NCBI RefSeq assembly: GCF_030463565.1 | Contig: NC_134649.1 | Span: 40,263,044 to 40,327,043 of the forward strand | Source: Pelecanus crispus | Lineage: Eukaryota; Chordata; Aves; Pelecaniformes; Pelecanidae | DNA length: 64,000 nt | Direction: 5' to 3' | Shown here: piece by piece, positions 47,888 to 59,379 of the stretch | Numbering within the stretch: the first letter of the stretch is position 1 | How the letters are laid out: every line of letters starts with the position of its first letter | Position numbers and translations under genes: made by a program | The notes under the pieces: generated by a model | What the model saw: the letters and a program-made list of their open reading frames with translations, nothing else | Told to the model about the DNA's origin: nothing | The model's database searches: none

Positions 47888-50800
47888 ATGGGGCCAATGA
47901 AATATAAGTCAGGTGTGTCCTCGGTGTCCTGTGGTCTGCAATATCACCATTTGTTGATAAAGTGGAGTCCAAAAATGAATTTACACATAGTGCGGACTTA
48001 CTGCTCATCAGCACCTAAGAAGCCAGAAGCCAAGTCTGCGATAGAAATGGCCATGGGTCTTCTTAATCGGCTGACAGAAGCTGGGACTGTTATGGGAAAA
48101 ACCTCTCTTCAAAAAATGTCTGCAACATGCAAGAGTTGGTGGGACAGATATGAAGAGTTTGTTGGAATTAATGAAGTTCGAGAGGCTCAGGGAAAAGTGA
48201 CAGAGGTAAACATGGAGATAATGTGGAAATGTAAAAACTATGAGTTAAGCTGTATGAAGTATAAACTGGCTGTGAGGCAAAAAAAAGAGCCTCCAAGGAG
48301 AATCGTGTCTTTTTTTCTGCTTTGACTGTCTGTGCAGATACTATGAACGTGTTCTAGTCTATGCATTTTAGTAAATATAGCTTATCCCTTAGATTGAAAT
48401 GGAGTGTGGATTGTTTTGTTGGTTTTTTTTTTTTTTGTCCCCCCCCCCCCAGAGTCATATAGTTAGTGATTTAGATCTGTCTGGTAATAAGTCTCTAAAA
48501 TACATACTCTTTCTTCTCAGGCTGAAAATGTCTTTATGATAGCTCGAGGGATAGTACGAGAGGCTCGTGAAAATGTAGAAGCCCAACAGATTAAACTGAA
48601 GGATATTCGAGACCGCTTAGACAGGGTCTCTCGGGATGACACCCAGTATTTAGAACTGGCTACTCTGGAACACAGGTTGCTGCAGGTAATTTGTTGGTAC
48701 TTGAGCACTGGCAAATACGATGAAAATTTGTGTGCTTTGCTTCCATCGCTAGTGACTGTTTTTGCAGATGCAGTTCAGTTCTGAAGTACAGTGAGTCAAT
48801 TTCTGATGATACTTGTTTTAGTTAATTATTATAGATTATTTGATCTGCTGTGCAAGCTGTATATGTTAATGCTGAAATAGAGCATCAAATTTGGAGAAGA
48901 AAGCTGAAGATAACAAGCATAGAAAATGAATTGAGTGGTGACCTATACATGAGTAGTCAACAAAAAGCTGGGATTCAGTGAATTAAACTTCCATGTGGTG
49001 AGAGAAGCTTCTTTCTGGTTGTTAGTCAATTAAAACTCTCTGAGCTGCTTTCTGTGTGGCTGTGACAGCCAGGCAATTCAGTAAAGCTTTTGTCAGAGAG
49101 CAGCAAGAGCGAGGCTGCTCCGTGAGGGAGGGCAAGCAAGAAGTTGAGGTTGACCGCAGCACAGGCAGGGCAGTATGCTCACCAACAGGACACAGTCCTA
49201 CAGCACCTCAGCTGGATGAGCCAAGTAGGGCTGGAGACAGGAACCTGTTTATTAACAGTCCATCAATCGGAGATAAAGACAAGGTAGCAGACAAAGTCAA
49301 TCCAGGAAATCCAGATGAAGCTGCAGGAATAGCAAGGAACAGGCCTGGAAGCAGGTACACCTATGGCAAAGCTCAGGCAAGGAGTGGGTACCAATGCCTG
49401 AGCTTAAACTGAGCTCCTCGGTCAGTGGGTAGAACATCAGGAAAGAACTAGAGAGCTGTAGTTGTCTAAATAAGGGATCAGGTCTGTGTGGTTGAGACTT
49501 AAAGAAGAATAGAGCTCTGCATGACTATGAAGAAAGGTAGAACTCAAGTCGCTGCTGTCCGTAAGGTGGTGGTGCCATCTTACAAAAGAAATCCACACTT
49601 GGAAGAATGAGAATAGTTCTGGGAGATGCAGGGAGAAAGGGAAGAGGTTTGTCTGTGAGCAGGGTAGGAAAGAGAATGCAGAGGAATAAGAAGTGTGTAT
49701 GTTCATGAGATGAACCTATCCGAGACATCGTTTCCAGTCCTATTGTTGGTTTCCACTTAAGGGGTTTAGAACTGAAAGGGAGAAGTGTGGTAAAAGTAGC
49801 GTTTGGAGAAGTAAGCAGGGCTGAAAAAGTGTACAGTATGGGGAGAGAAAGACCTTGCCCACTCATACCCCTTTTCTGTAAGCAGCATGTGACAGGTTCT
49901 TGTGCAGAGGATCTTCAGCTGTAATTCCTGGTGACCTTTTCCATTTCTCAGCTTTGACTTAAAATGATGTCTCATTGACTTAAGTAGGATTAATAAAGAA
50001 AATCCCACATTAAAAGGAAAATTTCTGAGACTAATGGATGTTTTAATTTCCATTCCTTCATCTGCATGGGGGTTTGGGGTTTGGGGGGGGGGGGGGGGGG
50101 CGGGTAGTGTAGACTTTATAGCCTCATTTTATACCCTCTCCTTCAAATCAGTGTATTTCTTGCAGGAAGAGAAGAGGTACCGAGCAGCGTATTTAAATGC
50201 AGAAGAATCTGAGAGAGAAAAATTCTCTCTCTTCTCTGCAGCTGTAAGGGAAAGCCATGAGAAAGAGCGAACAAGAGCTGAAAAAACAAAGAACTGGTCT
50301 ATTATTGGTTCTGTACTGGGAGCCATTATAGGTGTTCTTGGTTCCACCTATGTTAATCGAGTAAGGCTGCAAGAATTGAAAGTCTTGGTGCTTGAAGCAC
50401 AGAAGGGCCCCATAAATTTGCAAGAAGCCATCAAAGAACAGGCCTCCAGCCATTATTTACAGCAGAAGGATCTCAGCGACGTCATAGCAGACCTGAAAAA
50501 TGTGCTGCAAACAAGGACATCACAGGAAATAAAAGAAGGCGCTTTGTTAACTAGAGAAGACAGGAATGACTCCATAAAAATAGATTCTCTTCTAATTCCT
50601 TTAAACGAACAGCTAAACTACATTAAACAAGTCAGTTCATGTCTAGGGAATTTACAACAGCAGTTTAACCGCTTGCAGGAAAGTATAGCACAAATGATTT
50701 CTGAGATGCAGAGTGTTAAACTTGCAGTCCATTCTAGACCTACAGAAAGAGTGATGCCACGGTCTTCAGTGGAGGGTAAGGGCCAGGCTTCTGCCGTGAG

Positions 50801-50942
50801 AGATGTGATTTTAGAATTGTGTGATACCGAGAGGAGACTGGAAACACAAATCAAGAGAAATTCTATTTACAGCACTGCGGTGACATGCGCTATGTTTGCT
50901 ATTACTCTGCCAGTACTCTATATTATACTTAAAGGGAACTGA
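47888..50942 (+). CDS. CCDC51: Mitochondrial potassium channel MITOK (CCDC51)
   Basis: Coding exons 47888-48205, 48521-48685 and 50166-50942 join in phase to 419 aa (human 411). An untranslated exon ends at 45739 and exon 2 begins at 47859. Residues 1-45 are basic and Ser/Thr-rich without acid ([20 protein letters not shown]), fitting a mitochondrial presequence. The family block [20 protein letters not shown] closes exon 2, followed by a coiled coil ([20 protein letters not shown]). Membrane segments lie at about 205-224 ([20 protein letters not shown]) and 396-417 ([20 protein letters not shown]), with coiled coil between them. MITOK forms the pore of the ATP-sensitive potassium channel of the mitochondrial inner membrane, with ABCB8 (MITOSUR) as regulatory partner. 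The gene is divergent to TMA7. An in-frame extension upstream of exon 4 (50034-50165) is intronic and carries a G18 run. Confidence 0.97.
48206..48520 (+). other. CCDC51 intron 2
   Basis: 315 bp, donor GAG|GTAAAC, acceptor TTCTTCTCAG. It holds a T-run directly followed by a C12 run (48439-48450), 70 bp before the acceptor. The reading frame stays open to 48325, so intron retention would add about 40 codons. Confidence 0.85.
49056..49430. repeat. Possible unclassified interspersed repeat
   Basis: The composition differs from the surrounding intron, and the segment is rich in short CAGG/CAAG-type motifs (GGCAAGCAAGAAG, AAAGACAAGGTAGCAGACAA, AAGGAACAGGCCTGG). A 118-codon frame spans 49056-49412 but has no domain that I recognise and no splice context of its own. 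I cannot name a family. Confidence 0.3.
50083..50100. repeat. Poly-G run (18 G)
   Basis: An uninterrupted G18 in CCDC51 intron 3, preceded by GGGG tracts (50068-50080) and followed by CGGG, 65 bp upstream of the exon 4 acceptor. Confidence 0.9.
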
Positions 50943-50973
50943 TCTCTAATTAATTGCCACAATTTACTTGATT

Positions 50974-51023
50974 AATAAAAGTTATCTTGCACTCTAAATA
51001 CTTAGAGTACAGGTCCAAATAAA
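50974..51023 (+). terminator. Poly(A) signals of CCDC51
   Basis: Two AATAAA hexamers, at 50974-50979 and 51018-51023, lie 32 and 76 bp after the stop codon. Either would give a very short 3' UTR. Confidence 0.75.
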
Positions 51024-51039
51024 GTTGCATTAGTGTTTC

Positions 51040-52371
51040 TCGTTATGCTTTCTCCTGTATGTTTGGAAAACTTGTAAAGACTTAGTCCATGTACTGCTGC
51101 AGGCTCCATGTTAACAGTCTTTGTCATGCATTGTGGTTTTTAACTCCTCAAGTAAAGGAAATTCCATAGTTTCATCTGTTGATTTCATTCACTGGTTCAC
51201 TCTTTTACTGTCTAGTCTTCTATATCATGCCAGTCAGTGACTTTCACTCTGGAACTGTATTTGTGATTTTCTGTTCAAATGATTCTTTTAATCTATCATT
51301 GATCTAAATGCTGCATGTGTAATCCTTTATACTTTTTCTCCCAATTTCTTGACAGTTTTGCAATTTGTCCATACACAAAACATTAGGAGTTATTTTACCA
51401 AACAGGTAGAAATATTTGCCCTGAAATTTTGGGTTTTTTTTTTTCTTTTTTTTTTTTTTTTAGATTCTAGATGCAGTGACTTGCAGTATGACAAACAGCA
51501 GGGCCATGTAAATAAGGAGGATTGAAGTTACCATGATACAATGTGGCTGTACAGCCTGATGATGCATTTAAAATACATTTAAGTTACATGTGGTAACTTT
51601 TTCCTAGGACGGTTTATCATGAAGTATCCAAAAGCATTTCTGGAGCTTTAGCTATTTGTTACTGATAGCTCCATGTCCTTAAAGGCTTACAGGCAGGGAA
51701 AAAGGGTTCAGATACAGAGATGTATTAAGTACGATGATGTTTCTTCTGCGGATGCAAGCCAATTATCCTTTCTCTACAGACTCCTTAACCCATCATTCCC
51801 TAGGTATTTTGTGATTTTTACTAATCATCTATGGAGCAATCACTTTCTTATCCTTACTAGTATCTCATTGGCACTTTCTCCTTTTTTTTTTTTTTTCCAA
51901 TTTTGTTGTGTCTGGAAATTGAAATGCTACTCTACAGCAGGTGCTTTTAAGCTGGTACATTAATGGTAACAGTGTTACGCAAACTACTCCAAAATAATAT
52001 TTGGAAAAAAGTGAAAGGTCCAGCTGCCTGTTTTTCCTGGAAGGATGAAGAATGACTGATTGAGGAAAAATGCTTGTCTAAACAGCTAAACATCAGTATC
52101 TGTGTGTGGCCTAACACAGAGTTGTTGGTATCGCTGTGATAAGAAATAGTTTTCTCCCTGTGATGGTAGCAGATAAGCAAATCAGATGCAGAACTCCTGC
52201 TCTGTGAGCTCTTCCATGAAACCTTTGCAGACAAAGGAGTGACAAGCTCATGCTTACACACGTGCCTTTGTGTAAGCATTTAAGAATGACTAAGTTCTGT
52301 TTAGTATACACTCTGCTATGTTGGGTTTTTTTCTATCAGCTCTTTCTAGTTTCTTCTGCCCAGTAATTCTA
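51040..52371. other. Intergenic, nothing recognised
   Basis: AT-rich, with T-rich runs at about 51429-51462. No frame has a known domain. Confidence 0.45.
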
Positions 52372-52512
52372 TTAAGAGAGTCTGAGGTTTTGATTATAAG
52401 CTCCTAAGACTTTAAGATCTTTGGGACAGGGTCATTTGCTCTATGAAGCACCAACTTCATTTGGTATCATTAGGTGCTATTGTAACATGACTGAATAAAT
52501 AAACAATATTAG
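52372..52512 (+). mobile_element. Ancient L2/MIR-type 3' tail
   Basis: GATTATAAGCTCCTAAGACT, then CTTTGGGACAGGGTCATTTG, then TTAGGTGCTATTGTAACATG and a terminal GAATAAATAAACAA follow the order of the L2/MIR tail (TGTAAGCTCCTTGAGGGCAG, AGTAGGTGCTCAATAAATG). It is strongly diverged. The assignment is from memory of the consensus. Confidence 0.6.
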
Positions 52513-55235
52513 GAAAGATCTGTGATGATTCACTACTTTTAAGGGAGATGAAGTGTGCAAGAAGGTGGTTTTGGGAAAGACCACTGCTGATTTATATATT
52601 GTTTAGAGTGTAAAGTGAATAACAAGCATTTGTCAGGGAAGCTGTTTGATCTGATGGCTTGAGGACTGGGATAAAAATTCCCATACACTTAGCTGTGTCA
52701 AGAAGTATACATACAGATCAATACAATTTTTCAAATCTGTAATATTTCATTTTCTCATTTCATAAATATTTTTACAGGTTATACTTCTTGCAGGAGCTTG
52801 ATGAAGATTAAAGACAAGTGTGTAATTAAAGGGGAAGGGGTAGTACAATGGTTCTATTTATAATTTGCCGGCACTAGTCACTGAGAATTTTGTTCTGGTT
52901 TGTTTTTTTTTTTTTTTTCCTTCAGTTTAACTACATAGAGTTAGGCCCCCTTATTATTTAAGTGGCTGAATTTTAGATACTCGGCATCACTGAAAAGCAT
53001 GGATTATATATACATGAGCATGGTTTTAAAATGGTGCATGTTAGGCAGCTAAACTTGAAAGTTGAGGCAACACTCACTGAATTGTACTTGGTGGTGTCAA
53101 AAATTAGCAGAGGTCCAGGCTAAACTTGTATACAATAAATAACAGAATAAAAAAACAAGGGTTGTTTATTTTTCTAAAGAGATCTGCTTTCTACCCATTT
53201 AAAAAAGGTATGATAGTAGGTAGCTTTAACATTACCTAGAGTTACGGGAAGAAAAACTCAGTCAATGAGAACAGTAGCAAATAAATCTGTGATAAACGAG
53301 AGTTTGAAACACACAGCCTGAAACTTGAGAAGAGCTGGATGGTGTGATACGTATCAAGATGAGAATAGCTGGATCTTATCCTTTGTAGGGAGTTTTGAAG
53401 ATTCAGGAACAGATTCTGTGTGCAGCATTGTACAGCTGGCAGAACTCGCAAGTGATTACTGTGGTTCTCTCATTTCTGCTCTTCCTTGCTAAATCCTTGT
53501 ATCTGAAGTGACAGCAGAATAATTTCAGTTAGACACAGTTAATTACATGTTTTTTTCCCTATATAATAATTAGGAGGGCAGCTTTGTCTATTCCCTCAAT
53601 CCTGGATTAATCATCACTCCATTGTGGCAATGATCTAAACGTGTAGTTTGGTGCTGTGCCGTATGTGTATCCCAAAGCCAGAAGATGTGGCTGCAAGAGT
53701 AACAGTTGTACCTTCAGCTAGCTGAAGGCAATATCCAGGAAGATGTTTAACATAGACTATACGTGTAATCTGTTCAGTGCTTTACGCTAAGTCTTTGTCA
53801 TGGTAACGCAGGCAGCAAATACACAAGTTTGAACAAAACCTGCACAGCTGTACAGAGGTGTTTATTTTAGAGCTCACATTAGTTCAGGTATATCTGAGGT
53901 ACCGACACTGATTTACACAATGCATATTGACATCTCGGTGCACATTTCCTGATGATTCAGCCATGGCTAAAAGAATAGTTTGTCGCCTGTGCTCCTCTGG
54001 GCTATTTTAGGGTTTTTTTGGGGTTTGGGTTTTTTTGGGGGTTTTTTTGGGTTTTTTTTTGTTTTTTTTAAGTGTTCTGTTGCATACCTATGGATTATTA
54101 ACAATGTTTATAATAGATAGCTGAGTTTCACTTTTGGAATGATGTCTCTCAGCTGAAGCTTTCCTCAAGGAGAAAATTCTGCTTGCTAAGGCCTTTTGAT
54201 ACCTAAATCCTTGCTCTTTCTGTGAGCAGAGTCCTCTCTGGGCAGGATGGCTCAGCCAGCCCTGTCCCCCAAACGCTCATCAGCCAGGAGGGATGGTGGT
54301 TGCAATAGTTTGTACAGGTCTAGTGAGGCCAGGGACTGACCTAGGCATCGTGTATAGGTCAGAGAAAGCCAGAGCTGATTCAAGTTAATTCCACTGTCAG
54401 TCAAGACACAGAAGGTAAGTTAAAGTGGGAACCTAGTAAGAGCAACAGGAAGCCCTTTGACAGACGTTAACTATAGAAAAATGGGTGGCAGTGGCCTGAG
54501 CTTGGCCCATGCTAAGCTATTTTGAGTTCTTACTGCTCCGTGAGAAACCACTAGTAACTCAAAAGCAAACAGCCTCGTGGCTATGGAAATAACTTTTCAT
54601 GAGGTCACTGCAGACTTCTAACAGTAGGAGCATTCTGAAGAGAAAAGTTGCTATTCCTTCCATTCATGAAGGGAATAGCAAATGTTGCTTATGAATACAG
54701 GACAAAAGCAATTGTATGTGGTGTCACAATCAGGATATATGTATGTATTTATTAACACTTGAGTTTTGAGTGTTCCAACATTCTAAGAACCTGGTTGGAA
54801 GTTTCAGGTGCCCCTGTTGATTTCATTGTAACTGTCTGTTTGGAAAAGACAGTTTCTTTCACAGAAAACCTTCTAAAACCAAACACTTCCCTGTTCATGG
54901 AGCTGAGGAGTGGCAGAGATGTCCTATTTACTTCAGAAACAGGATTGAGATTTGCAGTAGGAGTGAGGTTCGTGAGCTAGGGAAAGGGAGACAATGCTGG
55001 GTTTGTCTATAATATATTTAGAACTGTCTTTTATTGCCAGATTTTTGTTAGCAAGTTATATTGCTGACCTTCCTCATAAAACACAGAGAAGTGTGATTTC
55101 TGGTGTTTGGCAATGGTGGATAATCTAAGAAGGTGTGGGTTAAATACAGCAAAAAAACAGCTGGGTGACAGTTTTTATTTTTAAGGAGAATTAAGCCTTC
55201 AGGTAATTATGGTTGCGGCAAGGTTTTGGAGTTTC
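52513..55235. other. Intergenic; G-quadruplex-like tract, otherwise nothing recognised
   Basis: The only named structure is the T/G tract at 54010-54051. The short open frames, such as 54759-54980, have no known domain. Confidence 0.45.
54010..54051 (+). repeat. G-quadruplex-capable T/G tract
   Basis: Five G tracts (54010-54012, 54020-54023, 54027-54029, 54037-54041, 54049-54051) are separated by pure T loops of 7, 3, 7 and 7 bases, and long T runs follow. This meets the usual G3+N1-7 rule on the + strand. Confidence 0.8.
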
Positions 55236-55350
55236 CATCATGGGAAGTTTTTAAGAACAGTTTAGATAAATATCACTAGGTTTGATACAGATATAGACAG
55301 ATCCTGTCCTGGGACAGGATGGATTTAGTCAAGATCTTTCAAACATTTCT
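55236..55350 (+). mobile_element. Old CR1-like 3' UTR relic
   Basis: ATGGGAAGTTTTTAAGAACA, GTTTAGATAAATATC, GATCCTGTCCTGGGACAGGA and TGGATTTAGTCAAGATCTTT parallel the older CR1 3' end (GAGGTTTTTAAGAGCAGGTT, GATCCTGCCTTGGGGCAGGG, TGGACTAGATGACCTC). It ends near an ATTTCTGTTCT tail. Diverged and truncated. Confidence 0.65.
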
Positions 55351-58300
55351 GTTCTAAGAACTGCCTTTTTTTTTTTTTTTTAAATTAAAGTGGGAGAGTC
55401 GATGGGCAATTTGATGTCCTAGTCATCCTAGTGCAGGTTGTCCTATACTGCAAGTTGTAGCAGAATGAGAAAGTGGTGTGCTGAGAAAATAATAGCTCAT
55501 TAAAAAATTAAAAAATAGTTTACTATGGGCCACATGGTGTTAAGTACCAGCAGAGAGGGAGAGTGCATGTATGCACAGCTGCAATAAAGTATGCCCTAAG
55601 AGTATCACCCTAGTAATTATTTTTCAGAATCAAATTTATGAGGTGACTTCTCAACCAATTTTGAAATACTATGCAAGGAGGTTTTTTAAAGGCTGTTTTT
55701 AATAGAATTTTGCACACTTCTGTTGTAAGCCTTTAAATGGCTGCAGCCTACACTGGCCTTTCTGGGAGTTTGCCTGAAGCAAGCTGGCCATTAAAGATTG
55801 TTGTAGTTAAGTACTGGCATATCATATGCTCTCAGGAACTTCCCTGTGCTTCAGAACTTGTTTTTTAAAAACCCCAACACATCATCTATGTTGATTCAAT
55901 AAGCTGATCACCCAACCCTCTGTATTAGTTTGGTGCATGTAATCTACTTCATCAAGTACATCTAATTCTTGCTCTTCGTGGAGGTGATTGTGACAATCTG
56001 TGCAGCTGGAGCCCTCCCCTGTGATGCTGGAAAACTTGTTCATGGTGACATTACACGTCATATGTAAATGCTTAGGCCACAGAGCTCCAAGATAAAGGGA
56101 TCGTCGCAAGCACCCCAAGCTTGTTTTGCTGCGTTCTGCAGAGAGAAAAGTAAACCTGTGCCAATCGGTGCGCGCTAAGGGAGTCTCTTACTCTGCTCCC
56201 GCGGGTTCGGGGATGCTGGGCAGCGTTCAGGCCGCGCGGTCTGGGAGGCGTGTTCAAAAGCAGATCTTTAAACATCCACAGACTGCTGCTAGCAAACCTG
56301 TAGGTGCCTAAATGAGGGTAATGAAGACCTTGAAGCTGTTTCTAAATGCTCTGGCAAACTGAAAACTTGAAAGGAACAGAGTCAGATTTAAAGTAGGGCA
56401 GCTGTAGTCAACCTTCTGTTGGTCCCTGAATTACTGCTCTAAATGCAGTTCATTCCCAGAAGCTGTAGACAGTATTCAGATATCCCTTGTGACTTTCTTA
56501 GCCCATCTCATCGCCTGCTTGGAGGGGAGGAAGAGTAAGAAGAAAATCAAAAGGAGCGTAAGCAGCTGCTAGCCTTGTGATTATCATAATAGTTACGTAA
56601 GAAACTTAGCTAACCTGCTTAGAACCAGGCATGAACAAGGGCTTTTATAAAAGAGGATCCTTTGTGGATTTAAATATATTTTAAAAAGCTTCTGAGCAAA
56701 TGGAAATAAAAAACTGTTTAAATTTGTTCCTTAACGTGTTTGTTCTTTGTGTGATGCTGTTTTCAGCTGTGTAATGTTTGAGAACTAGCTTTTTCTCTAG
56801 TTTTTTTTTAAGAACTGGGAAAGACTTTTGTGCAGACCAATCAAAACTCCTCCCTGAAGAGGGAATGTGTAATCCCATGGTGGTTTGACAATATCCTTGT
56901 CACTCCAGAGGGCTGCAAGTACAGTAAGGGAGGTAGGAGTGGGGCACTGTAACATCCTTCAAGTGCACAGAAGCTCCTCCTGCCCCGCTCCCAAGGCAGA
57001 CGCCGCAGCCCGCTCCCTGCGTCAGCTCTGCCATGGGACAGAAGGAGAAGGTGCTCTTTTCCAATGTGCTCTCATGGGGCTTTTTGCTGCTTTTTAAGTG
57101 AAGCTTGCAGATGTGTTTTACCAGATGGAAGGGGGTGCAGGTCCAGACTGGCTCTGGAGAAAAGGCACAAAGGGGATTAGTGTTTTGAGTCAGGAATGGG
57201 TTGGAGCAAAGAAAAATTGGGTTGGTTTTTTTTAACACTCTTAGTCACCAAAACTGGATTTTGGTGAAAGCAATCTGAGTGCAGTTAAAATGTCTCTGAT
57301 TAGCGAGATGCTAATATTCTGTTCAGTGAACTCTAACCTGAACAGCGATTCAGTGGGGAGTGTGCAGTAATAGGATGGTTTTGTCTGTGTGGGGAGAGGG
57401 GCAAGTAAGGGATCGTCTCCTCATGAGAGTCCTCATGGGCTCTGCATACAGCCGGCCCCAAGGACTCCTCCGCATAATGAAGCACCAAGGAGCAAAGGTC
57501 CAGAGAGGCAGCTGGTATCTGCCTCCGAAGTTATCCTTCCTTTGGGGGACCGTGATCATGCTGCCAGATCCTGGGGACTGTTCAGCATCTCTAAACTTTC
57601 AGACATACTTTTTTCCTTCATAAAATAGTCGCTTTTTGGGCTGGGGGTGGGAGTGTGAGAGGCTGATGGATTCTAACAAAGAGAGTAGATGTTTAATGAC
57701 ACGTCTGGACGTGGGACTTGTACCAACTATGCTCCTCTGAAATGTCAGAAATGCACGTGGGAGGGAAGCCCGATTCAGACTTTCAGAGCAGCTTTGTGTC
57801 TTGAGCACAGCTCTGGTAGCTGCATCTAGTGAAAAAGGAAAAGTGATGGGCACCTGTGGCATAAAGGCCAGTGCCTGTTTCCTATTCCTCAGTTTGCTTT
57901 AACCTACAGCTCCTGTATCACTTCTGCATGCCCTCAGACACATCCTCTTCTTCCACGCAGAATTTGTGGCTGGGTGGTAAAGGCAAAACTTCATCTTTTG
58001 TCTGGGATTTCCAAATGTCTGGCGGTCAGCTCAGCAGGCAAATGGCCATTGGGCTGTGTAATTGTATTCAGTACATATAGTTGTTCACTGCACATATAGC
58101 AAGTCAGTTGTTAGACTAACCGTACATTTGCTGATCAACGACATGACAGAGTCCAGCACATCTGGGGAACAGAGAAGTTTCAGTGTGAGCAAGAAAAATG
58201 GGAGCATTAATTCTGTCCCTCTGTAGAGCTGTTACTGACAGAACTTACCCCTAATTCAGAGAGAGGTTTTTATGCAGTGAGTTCTTGGGGGCAAGAAATG

Positions 58301-58984
58301 CCTCTGTCTTGTACAGAGCACCACCCTCTGCTCTTCTCATGGCTAGAGCTTCCAGCTTCACAGGAGTAAAAATCACAAAACCAGCAGTCAGTTTATATTA
58401 CACGTATCACTTCAGACGCTTCTGCTTTACGATGCTTTTGTCTCCACTGACTTTCAGCTGGAATGGTATGTTCTTTGCTGTTTTGTAACGAGAGATAACT
58501 ATGCTTTTGTCACATTCTTGAGTCTAGCTAATGTCCTGGTTCCCACATACTCTGCAAATGGGAACTGTGCTCTATCTCAGCCACCCAATGCTGTGTTTGT
58601 ACAGGATGATTCCTAAATAAGTAGAAACTGGGTTTGCTATCAGATTTTGCTCCCTGTGCACTGTGAGTGCTGCGTCGCTGTAGATTCCCACTCACCCACA
58701 ATTCTTGGCTGAAGACAGCCAGGCACACAGGCTTGTCAAAGCAAACACCGAAGTTACATTGCTATGAAACACAGGGAGAGGAAAACCGCCGTTGATTTCT
58801 TCCAGGGTATGTACCTGTAAGCCCAGCTTTCAACATTGGGGCTGCAAACACCTCCGGAAGAGCAGTTTGCCCTGCGGGCCGGCTGGCAACCACGACTTTT
58901 TTTGGCGGTAGCATCCAAAACATCCGCCACGGCCAGGTCCTTCACCGGGCCTTGCACGGCAATGACTTGTTCTTCTTGTCCTTT
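55351..58984. other. Intergenic, nothing recognised
   Basis: A mildly CpG-containing patch near 56150-56250 could be a small regulatory element. The frames at 56885-57097 and 57389-57628 have no known domain. No repeat could be named. Confidence 0.4.
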
Positions 58985-59339
58985 CTACAACTCCCTGAAA
59001 GGAGGTTGTAGTGAGGTGGGTGTTGGTCTCTTCTCCCAAGTAGCTAGCGATAGGACAAGAGGAAATGGGCTTAAGCTGCGCCAGGGGGGGGTTAGGTTGG
59101 AAATTAGGAAAAATTTCTTTACGGAAAGGGTGGTCAAGCATTGGAACAGGCTGCCCAGAGAGGTGGTGGAGTCCCCATCCCTGGAAGTGTTCAAAAAACG
59201 GGTAGATGTGGCACTTTGGGGCATGGTTTAGTCCAGTCTACCCTTGATTGGCTTAGTGTGGATTTGGTAGTGTAGGTTAATGGTTGGACTGGATGATCTT
59301 AAAGGTCTTTTCCAACCTAAACGATTCTATGATTCTATG
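58985..59339 (+). mobile_element. Young CR1 3' end, 5'-truncated
   Basis: The frame ending at 59231 encodes the last CR1 ORF2 residues ([40 protein letters not shown]) and is nearly identical to the end of the 17.2-20.3 kb copy. The 3' UTR continues to ACGATTCTATGATTCTATGA at 59339. It lies immediately upstream of the 59.4-kb CpG island and in the same direction as the putative gene there. Confidence 0.93.
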
Positions 59340-59379
59340 ACTTGGGGGTGACTCGTTAAAGGCAGAGGCTCCCTGTCTC

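Larger units (their letters stand above)
48686..50165 (+). other. CCDC51 intron 3
   Basis: 1.5 kb. It includes a more GC-rich segment (about 49056-49430) with a 118-codon open frame that looks like an unclassified interspersed repeat, and a G18 run (50083-50100) 65 bp before the TTTCTTGCAG acceptor. Confidence 0.8.

Noticed and set aside
48206-48325. Extension of CCDC51 exon 2 to the stop at 48323-48325
   Set aside because: A GTAAAC donor follows 48205 and the conserved sequence continues in exon 3 (VTE|AENVF). The extension is intronic unless retained.
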